A DNA stretch of 64,000 bases from an uncultured Planctomycetota bacterium (lineage in GTDB: Bacteria; Planctomycetota; Phycisphaerae; UBA1845; Fen-1342): the NCBI GenBank assembly GCA_900696525.1, contig CAADGL010000012.1:434001-498000 (forward strand), given 5' to 3'. A model generated the notes under the pieces. That model did not search any database. It saw only the letters and a program-made list of their open reading frames with translations, and was not told where the DNA came from. Below, in pieces: positions 56,321 to 64,000 of this stretch. The translations under genes were made by a program, and so were the position numbers. Position 1 is the first letter of the stretch; each line of letters opens with the position of its first letter.

Positions 56321-56692
56321 TCAGTCGTATCCCAGCTCTTCGAGGCGCTCCTCGTCGAGGCCGAAGTGATGCCCGATCTCGTGCAGAACGGTGATGCGGA
56401 TCTCCTCGATCAGCTCCTCGCGCGACGCGCACATGTCCAGCAGCGTCTCGCGGAAGATCAACACCCGGTCGGGCATCGGCAGCCCGCCCTCCAGCGCCTT
56501 GTCCTCCAGCGGCACGCCGATGTACAGGCCCAGGATGTCGTCCGGCACGTCGTGCTCGCGCATCAGCCGGCGGTCCGGGCGGTCGCGCACCTCGATGACG
56601 ACGTTGTCGAGATACGCGCGGAACTCCGCCGGGATCTCGCGCAGGGCGTCTTTGACGGCGCGGTCGAACTCGCTGCTGGTCATCGTTATCAT
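56321..56692 (-). CDS. Zincin-like metallopeptidase
   Basis: A 123-residue protein of the small bacterial zincin-like family (Pfam PF06262 type). The zinc site is HEIGHHFGLDEERL at the C-terminus, with two His, the catalytic Glu and the third ligand region; VRDRPD and LGLYIGVPLED are family-typical. It is cytoplasmic and of unknown substrate. Start could be at 56692 (MITMTSS) or 56683 (MTSS). It diverges from the SppA-like gene with only 40-50 bases between. The QW-repeat gene follows it after 32 bp. Confidence 0.88.
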   Translation of the reverse strand: MITMTSSEFDRAVKDALREIPAEFRAYLDNVVIEVRDRPDRRLMREHDVPDDILGLYIGVPLEDKALEGGLPMPDRVLIFRETLLDMCASREELIEEIRITVLHEIGHHFGLDEERLEELGYD

Positions 56693-56742
56693 GGCACGCC
56701 ACGCATCGGACGCCCGTGGTGCGGGCGAGAATGGAGTATACC

Positions 56743-57810
56743 GTGGCGCATACGAATCCGGCAGTGGTTCGCGGTGACGCCGGCGCCTTTCTGGGCCTTG
56801 TTTCTCGCCGGCGCCCCCGGTTCATCGTCGCGGCGATCGCCGGGGTTGTGACGGTGCTCGCCGGCGGCTGCGGGCCGACCTCGTTCCTGGTCACGCCCGT
56901 GCCCGGCGACCGGGCGCTGCGCGAGCACGTCGTCCGCCGCGAGGGCCTGCTGGCCTTCCACAAGGTGGCGGTCGTGGACGTCGAAGGCGTGCTGCGCAAC
57001 AGCCGGCCGGTCTCGCTGCTGGGCGGCGAGCGCGACAACCCGGTGGTCGTGTTCAAGGAGAAGCTCGACCGGGCCGCGGCCGACGCGCGCGTCCGGGCGG
57101 TCGTCGTGCGGATCAACTCTCCCGGCGGGGGCGTGACCGCCAGCGACCTCATGTACTGCGAGCTCGCGGCCTTTCGTCAGCGCACGCGCAAGCCGGTCGT
57201 CGCGAGCCTGATGGATGTGGCGGCCTCGGGTGGCTACTACCTGGCCTGCGCCGCCGACGAGATCCACGCCCAGCCCACGACGGTGACCGGGAGCATCGGC
57301 GTGATCATGATCGCGCCCGACTTCAGCGGGACAATGGACAAGCTGGGCATCCAGGCGAACGTCATCAAGAGCGGGCCGCTGAAGGACGCCGGCTCGCCGC
57401 TGCGGAGCATGACGCCGGAGGATCGCGCGGTCTTCCAGTCGATGATCGACGCGATGTACGAGCGATTTCTGGCAGTGGTGACAGCCGGGCGCAAGGGTGT
57501 CGAGCCGGCCCGGCTGCGCGAGCTCGCGGACGGGCGCGTTTACCTGGCCCCGGTGGCCCGCGAGCTCGGACTGATCGACGAGGTGAGCTCGCTGGACGGC
57601 GCGATCCGGCGGGCCAAGGCCCTCGCGGGGCTGGGTGATCGGCCGGTCCTGGTGGTCGAGTACGCGCGGTCCATCGACCACCGGCCGAACATCTACGCCG
57701 AGTCGCCGGCGCCCGGATCGGTGCAGGTGAACCTGCTGAACGTGACACTGCCCGAGCTGCTCGTGTCCGGCGCGCCCGAGTTCCTGTACGTCTGGGCGCC
57801 GGGCTGGTAG
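56743..57810 (+). CDS. SppA-like S49 signal-peptide peptidase, lipoprotein
   Basis: A 355-residue serine peptidase of the S49 family, which digests cleaved signal peptides at the membrane. The GTG at 56743 has GGAG six bases upstream; ATG 56731 is an alternative. The N-terminus contains a hydrophobic segment and the lipobox LAGGC (Cys about residue 43), suggesting a lipid anchor, unlike the helix-anchored E. coli enzyme. The Ser/Lys dyad is Ser162 in DVAASGGYYLA and Lys214 in SGPLKDAGSP. RINSPGGGVTASD and GSIGVIMI complete the family fingerprint. It is half the length of E. coli SppA, like the Gram-positive short form. It ends 22 bp before a convergent ATP-grasp gene. Confidence 0.9.
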   Translation: MAHTNPAVVRGDAGAFLGLVSRRRPRFIVAAIAGVVTVLAGGCGPTSFLVTPVPGDRALREHVVRREGLLAFHKVAVVDVEGVLRNSRPVSLLGGERDNPVVVFKEKLDRAAADARVRAVVVRINSPGGGVTASDLMYCELAAFRQRTRKPVVASLMDVAASGGYYLACAADEIHAQPTTVTGSIGVIMIAPDFSGTMDKLGIQANVIKSGPLKDAGSPLRSMTPEDRAVFQSMIDAMYERFLAVVTAGRKGVEPARLRELADGRVYLAPVARELGLIDEVSSLDGAIRRAKALAGLGDRPVLVVEYARSIDHRPNIYAESPAPGSVQVNLLNVTLPELLVSGAPEFLYVWAPGW

Positions 57811-57832
57811 GGACTGCACCGCGGCCGCGTGC

Positions 57833-59311
57833 TCACGGCGGATACAGCCCGCTGGCTTCCTTGCGCTGCTGGATGCGCGCCAGAAACACGCGCATGATCC
57901 GCTCGTACAGCTCGTCCTTCAGCACACGGTCCTCGCAGCCGGCGTCGATGTTCGGGTTGTCGTTCACCTCGATCACGCACACGCGCTCATCCAGCTCCTT
58001 CAGGTCCACGCCGTAGAGGCCGTCGCCGATCAGTTTGGCCGCCCTCAGCGCCGTGTTGAGCACCGCGACCGGCACATGCTCGAGCGGCACGGCCTCCACG
58101 CGGCCGTAGTCGCGGTCGCCGTTGGCGTCGGCGCGGGTAATCTGCCAGTGCCGGTCCGCCATGAAGTACTTGCAGGCGAACAGCGGCCGGCGGTCGAGCA
58201 CGCCGATGCGCCAGTCGAAGTCGGTAGGCACGAACTCCTGGGCGATCACCAGGTCGGAGATTTCGAGCAGGCGCGTGATCTCGGCGTCGAGCGTGGCGGC
58301 ATCCTCGACCTTGACGACGCCGAGCGAGAAGTAGCTGTCGGGCTGCTTGAGGATGCAGGGCAGGCCGATCCGTTCGAGCACCTCGTCGCGGTTGTCGCGG
58401 TGGACGATCAGCGTCCGGGGGTGCGGGATGTTGTGGCGGTCGAGCAACTCGGCCAGGTAGACCTTGTTGGCGCACTTGGTGATCGAGTCGGGGTCGTCGA
58501 TGACCACCAGACCCTCGGCGGCGGCCTTGCGGGCGAAGCGGTAGGTGTAGTGGTTCACCGACGTGGTCTCGCGGATGAACAGCGCGTCGAACTCCGCCAG
58601 CCGGCCGAAGTCCTCGCGCTCGATGAGCTCGACGCCCATGCGCAGGCGCCGGGCGGCCTTGGCGAACTTCCGCAGGGCGCTGTCGTTGCTGGGGCGTGTC
58701 TTCTCCTGCCTGTTGCGCAGAATCGCGATGTCGTACTGCGGCGCCGGACGGCGGGCGTGCGGAAAGCGCCGCTGCGCGAAGAAGTCCAGCGCCGCCGTCA
58801 CGACGAACTCGCGGTGCGATTCGGGCACGTCGTTTCCGGCGATGGGCCGGATGCTCTGGAGTCGCCAGCCCTCCTCCTCTTTGCCGAACTCGGCGCGGAG
58901 CAGCGGGCAGGCGAACATGCGGAACAGCCGGCTGCTGAGCTCGTCGTAGCGCTTGGCCAGGTTGTGGCCGAAGTAGATGCTGAGCGTAAAGCTGTTGGAA
59001 TGGACGGGTTTCAGGCCCGCATCGATCAGCTCCTGGAGATCTTCCGACGCCAGGCGGACCATCGAGGCCGTCTTCATGTCCTGGATCGTGGCGATGCTCG
59101 GCAGCGGCTTGTGGCCGCGGGCCATCGCCAGCAGCGACACGTAGTAGCCCGCCGTCTGGTAGCGGTACGACCGGCACAGGTTGAACACCTTGGCGTTCTC
59201 GATCTCGGTGTACGGCGGCTCCGTCAGGTAGGTCTTCGCAGCCACGAGCGGCACACCCGGGATGGACAGCGTCCAGGTTTTCGGGTTGTCCACCACGATC
59301 AGGTTGGACAC
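57833..59311 (-). CDS. RLAN-domain RimK-like ATP-grasp ligase
   Basis: A 492-residue amide ligase. Residues 1-170 match the RLAN domain (RimK-like ATP-grasp N-terminal; LIVVDNPKTW, AKVFNLCRSYRYQTAGYYVS, LSIYFGHN). The C-terminal 220 residues are an ATP-grasp core (NKVYLAELLDRHNIPHPRTL, CILKQPDSYFSLGV, VIAQEFVPTDFDWRIGVLD, and the Mg site VIEVNDNPNIDAG). Enzymes of this group join a carboxylate to an amine through an acyl phosphate. Pfam notes the RLAN family is almost always neighboured by a papain-like peptidase, usually fused to GNAT, and proposes peptide synthesis. Here the peptidase gene overlaps the ligase GTG start by 13 bp; GAGGA precedes the start. GNAT is missing. Confidence 0.9.
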   Translation of the reverse strand: MSNLIVVDNPKTWTLSIPGVPLVAAKTYLTEPPYTEIENAKVFNLCRSYRYQTAGYYVSLLAMARGHKPLPSIATIQDMKTASMVRLASEDLQELIDAGLKPVHSNSFTLSIYFGHNLAKRYDELSSRLFRMFACPLLRAEFGKEEEGWRLQSIRPIAGNDVPESHREFVVTAALDFFAQRRFPHARRPAPQYDIAILRNRQEKTRPSNDSALRKFAKAARRLRMGVELIEREDFGRLAEFDALFIRETTSVNHYTYRFARKAAAEGLVVIDDPDSITKCANKVYLAELLDRHNIPHPRTLIVHRDNRDEVLERIGLPCILKQPDSYFSLGVVKVEDAATLDAEITRLLEISDLVIAQEFVPTDFDWRIGVLDRRPLFACKYFMADRHWQITRADANGDRDYGRVEAVPLEHVPVAVLNTALRAAKLIGDGLYGVDLKELDERVCVIEVNDNPNIDAGCEDRVLKDELYERIMRVFLARIQQRKEASGLYPP

Positions 59312-60057
59312 GGCGATGGTCCTCTACAGCCGGCGTCGCCCGGCTCGATAATCAACAGGTTGGCGTCGTACGTCAGCACGCCCAGCAGGATGGCGCAGAT
59401 CACGCGCTCGATCGGAATGCGGTAGACCGGCTCGTCGGCCAGCGGGTTCGGCTGCTGCGGATCGGCGACCAGCACCTCGTCCGTGCGCGCGTCGTAGCCG
59501 AACAGCACCACGAAATGCCCGCTGGGCTCTCCGCGAACATCGTCGTAGTCGTCGTTCGGTCCGAACTCGCGCGCCGTCTTGTACAGGTACGTGGCACTCA
59601 ACCCGGTCAGGATCGGCGTCGAGCGGTCGAGGTAGCGGCGGATCAGCCGCGGAGCCAGGTCCACCGAGTAGATCGCTCCGCCTCGCTCAAGGAACTCGAC
59701 GTACGCGTCCGTGGCCTCGTGCAGCTTGCCGTCGTTCTTGGCGGCGGCCTGCGCCCGCAGCTTCTCCACCAGGCCGACCCGGGGCGGCGCCGGATCCCCG
59801 GGGCCCTGGCTAAGCCAGGTCGGGTCGAAAACCATCAGATTGTACGTGTAGAGATGGGCCCGGTAGCCGCGCCGCAGCGCGTGCGTCCCCAGCATCACGC
59901 CCAGCGTCCCGCCGCCCGCGAGCACCGGCGTCTCGGCGATGACGCTCGCCAGGTCCGCCGGATCGCCATAGTGACGATACAGCGCATGCAGGCAGGTGGG
60001 CCCGCAGGTCGTGTCGTCTGGCTGCGCGTGGATTCTGAAGTGAGGCCGCTGTGGCAC
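59299..60057 (-). CDS. Papain-like C39-family peptidase
   Basis: A 252-residue protein with a papain-like (peptidase C39-like) fold: Gln12 and Cys18 in QPDDTTCGPTCLHALY, His181 in GHFVVLFGYD and Asp199 in VADPQQP give the likely oxyanion-Gln/Cys/His/Asp set. No signal peptide and no transmembrane segment, so it acts in the cytoplasm. C39 peptidases typically cleave after Gly-Gly. It begins at GTG 60057, 27 bases behind the small membrane-peptide gene, and ends inside the start region of the RLAN ligase. In related clusters the peptidase is fused to a GNAT domain; that domain is absent here. Confidence 0.85.
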   Translation of the reverse strand: MPQRPHFRIHAQPDDTTCGPTCLHALYRHYGDPADLASVIAETPVLAGGGTLGVMLGTHALRRGYRAHLYTYNLMVFDPTWLSQGPGDPAPPRVGLVEKLRAQAAAKNDGKLHEATDAYVEFLERGGAIYSVDLAPRLIRRYLDRSTPILTGLSATYLYKTAREFGPNDDYDDVRGEPSGHFVVLFGYDARTDEVLVADPQQPNPLADEPVYRIPIERVICAILLGVLTYDANLLIIEPGDAGCRGPSPCPT

Positions 60058-60084
60058 CGCGGTTCGATCGCCGGCCGGCGTTGC

Positions 60085-60258
60085 CTAGCCGCCGACGCCC
60101 TCCGTCGTGTAGCCGTATTTCTGTTCGAGCCGCGGGCGTTCGTCGGGCTTGTTGGAGTCGTGCGGGTCCTTGGCGGCGTCACCCATGAACTGCATGGCCA
60201 CGACGCCCACGACCGCGAGCAAACCGATGACGATCAGCAACTTCACAAGGCCACTCAT
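60085..60258 (-). CDS. 57-residue membrane peptide ending in Gly-Val-Gly-Gly
   Basis: A short gene identified by reading between gyrB and the peptidase. ATG 60258 has GGAGG with good spacing, and the 58-codon frame closes at 60085. The peptide has one transmembrane helix (about residues 4-24: LVKLLIVIGLLAVVGVVAMQ), then a charged tail (DAAKDPHDSNKPDERPRLEQ) and the C-terminus KYGYTTEGVGG. It matches no family I know. It starts 19 bases after the gyrB stop and lies 27 bases before the peptidase. The C-terminal diglycine next to a C39-type peptidase and an ATP-grasp ligase suggests a substrate, but membrane accessory protein is an equally valid guess. Confidence 0.7.
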   Translation of the reverse strand: MSGLVKLLIVIGLLAVVGVVAMQFMGDAAKDPHDSNKPDERPRLEQKYGYTTEGVGG

Positions 60259-60277
60259 CACGGGACCTCCCTGGGCC

Positions 60278-62737
<2,460 letters not shown>

Positions 62738-62745
62738 TCACCTCC
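62738..62745 (-). promoter_or_regulatory. gyrB ribosome binding site overlapping the dciA stop
   Basis: The minus strand reads GGAGGTGA, where TGA is the stop of the upstream gene and GGAGG the Shine-Dalgarno for the GTG at 62734. Termination and initiation are thereby coupled. Confidence 0.75.
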
Positions 62746-63130
62746 ACGCATCCGCGCGCCGCCGTGCGCCGCCGTCATCTCCCGCCCCGGCGACCGTAAC
62801 ACGGATTGACCGCACGCGCGACATACGAGCGCATAACTCGCTTACGAGCCCGGCCGAACGCCGCCGGACCTCCTCCGCCACGGCCCTGTCAGTGACAGCG
62901 ACAGTCAGCACGCCATCGCTCAGGCTCACGACCGCCGTAGACGTGCTCCACCGCATCGCAACGCTTCGCCAGGCCCGCTCAGCCTCGGCAAGCCCACGCG
63001 CCTGCTCGGCGGCTCTGCGCACCCAGCGCGCCGCCTCTTCCGGCCCCAGCAGCGTGCGCGGTGCCCGCCGGGCCCGGTTTAAAAGCACCTGGCGAAAACG
63101 AGATTCCTCGCTCCGCGCTGGACGTGTCAC
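62738..63130 (-). CDS. DUF721 / DciA-like helicase-loader protein
   Basis: A 130-residue protein. Its GTG start overlaps the dnaN stop as GTGA, and its stop lies in the gyrB ribosome site. The sequence fits DUF721 (DciA): a helical N-terminus, then AWRSVAMRWSTSTAVVSLSDGVLTVAVTDRAVAEEVRRRS. DciA is the ancestral loader or regulator of the replicative helicase DnaB in bacteria lacking DnaC/DnaI. Position between dnaN and gyrB agrees with that role; in many genomes recF stands here as well, but recF is absent. The frame open upstream to 63550 overlaps dnaN and is rejected. Confidence 0.8.
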   Translation of the reverse strand: MTRPARSEESRFRQVLLNRARRAPRTLLGPEEAARWVRRAAEQARGLAEAERAWRSVAMRWSTSTAVVSLSDGVLTVAVTDRAVAEEVRRRSAGLVSELCARMSRVRSIRVTVAGAGDDGGARRRADAWR

Positions 63131-63999
63131 AGCGACACCGGCATGACGACGTAGAGGAAGTCCGCCTTGTCGGCGCCATACAGCACGCCGGGCCGGAAAG
63201 GTTCCTGAAGCTCGATCGTCACCTCGTGGTCCATCATGGCCCGCAGCGCCTCGCCAAGATAGGCCGGGTTGAACGCGATCTCGAGCGGCGTCCCGTCGTA
63301 TCGGATCGGCAGCCGCACACGGGCATCGCCCTGCTCCGGTGACTGGGACGTGATGACCAGCTCCTCGGGTGAGAACGCCAGCTTGACCGCGCGGGAATCC
63401 TCGGTCGTCAGCAGGGCGGCCTGCCGAACGGCGGCGTAGAGCTCTTCGCGCCCAATGACAGCCTTCTTGTCGCAACCCTTCGGAATCACATCCTGGTACT
63501 TCGGGAAGTGCCCCTCGACCAATACGGTCGACAGCACACGGTCGCCGCATTGCAGGATCGCCTGGTTCGGCTTCATCATGACGCGGACGACGCTGGCTTC
63601 GTCGTCGCGCGCCGAGAGGGCCACGCGCTCCAGTACGGTCAGTGCCTTCGCCGGGAGGATCGCCTCAAAGTCGGCGCTCTCCGACTCGCGCAGGCTCCCG
63701 CCTGAGCGCGCGAGCCGCCGACCATCGGTCGCAACCAGGTGCAAGCGCCGGCCGGATTTCTCCCAAAGGACGCCATTGATGGCATAACGGCTGGTTTCAC
63801 GCGCGGCGGCGTGGATCGTCAGCGCAATCATCCGCCGCAGCTCAGCGGCATCCATGACAAAGTCGGCGGCGCCCTCGAAGCCCTGCACAGGCGGAAAGTC
63901 AGCCGGCTCGAGCGTGAACACGCGGAACTCGCTGCTCTCGGCCCTGATGATACACTGGCGCTCGCTGGTCGCGATGGCGATTTCGACGTCCTGCAACTC
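63127..63999 (-). CDS. dnaN: DNA polymerase III beta clamp, 5' end outside the window
   Basis: C-terminal three quarters of the sliding clamp that tethers DNA polymerase. The frame is open to the right edge, so the start lies beyond the window; 290 residues of the usual 365-380 are visible. Recognisable parts are ELRRMIALTIHAAARETSRYAINGVLW (second domain start), LVATDGRRLA, GHFPKYQDVIPK and the C-terminus LYGADKADFLYVVMPVSL, where the final residues form the hydrophobic partner-binding cleft. A dnaA gene would be expected further right. The stop overlaps the DUF721 start by four bases. Confidence 0.96.
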   Translation of the reverse strand, partial: ELQDVEIAIATSERQCIIRAESSEFRVFTLEPADFPPVQGFEGAADFVMDAAELRRMIALTIHAAARETSRYAINGVLWEKSGRRLHLVATDGRRLARSGGSLRESESADFEAILPAKALTVLERVALSARDDEASVVRVMMKPNQAILQCGDRVLSTVLVEGHFPKYQDVIPKGCDKKAVIGREELYAAVRQAALLTTEDSRAVKLAFSPEELVITSQSPEQGDARVRLPIRYDGTPLEIAFNPAYLGEALRAMMDHEVTIELQEPFRPGVLYGADKADFLYVVMPVSL

Positions 64000-64000
64000 G

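Noticed and set aside
55150..57152. 667-codon form of the QW-repeat gene extending over the metallopeptidase and SppA-like genes
   Set aside because: The signal peptide and ribosome site are at 56288; the extension overlaps two well-supported genes.
63131..63550. Longer start for the DUF721 gene inside dnaN
   Set aside because: It would overlap dnaN by more than 400 bases; the GTGA overlap gives a family-sized protein.

Overview
This 64 kb window is GC-rich bacterial DNA, carried almost entirely by protein-coding genes on both strands. No rRNA or tRNA gene, insertion sequence, prophage or CRISPR array was recognised. Three things point to a planctomycete (Planctomycetota, perhaps Phycisphaerae or a neighbouring class). 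First, several large exported proteins carry dockerin-like motifs of the form DLNxDGxVNQxDLGxLL. Second, exported proteins are rich in DPN, DUF11-type, TSP3, VCBS and LVIVD repeats. Third, non-coding repeats of the type that translate as PKRKRAG lie behind groEL. The assignment is inference, since no 16S gene is present. The right end carries dnaN, a DciA-like gene and gyrB, so the window probably ends close to the replication origin.

Layout. 1-7 kb: the end of a VCBS-repeat protein, a coupled DUF1643/nuclease-lipoprotein pair, uvrA, and a small Asn-Gly-repeat lipoprotein. 7-16.7 kb: groEL without groES, a repeat-rich gap, a TSP3 mini-protein, clpC, a membrane protein with an orphan FliN-like protein, asnB and mutM. 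16.7-25 kb: an exported tricorn-like protease, a B12-binding/MeaB GTPase fusion, then coaE, rho and lipA on the plus strand. 25-35 kb: a 2,606-residue DUF11-repeat secreted protein and a dockerin/PKD/LVIVD secreted protein, each with recognisable transcription signals. 35-47 kb: pyrF, two GT2 glycosyltransferases, a cystathionine beta-synthase-type enzyme, a fasciclin protein, a Ski2-like helicase, a YifB/ComM ATPase and a sirtuin. 47-51 kb: dnaG-rpoD, a macromolecular synthesis operon without rpsU. 51-58 kb: a nitroreductase/radical-SAM pair, another dockerin protein, a secreted QW-repeat protein, a zincin-like metallopeptidase and an SppA-like lipoprotein protease. 58-64 kb: a tightly packed minus-strand run dnaN > dciA-like > gyrB > 57-residue membrane peptide > papain-like C39 peptidase > RLAN/RimK-type ATP-grasp ligase.

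Working together. Information-processing genes (uvrA, mutM, rho, dnaG, rpoD, gyrB, dnaN, dciA), proteostasis genes (groEL, clpC, tricorn-like, sppA-like) and cofactor genes (coaE, lipA, B12/GTPase) form the core. The accessory layer is a family of large exported repeat proteins. The best candidate for an undescribed system is the last three genes of the gyrB run. The small membrane peptide ends in Gly-Val-Gly-Gly and sits next to a papain-like peptidase and an amide-bond-forming ATP-grasp enzyme, which suggests a peptide-ligation/processing cassette co-transcribed with replication genes.
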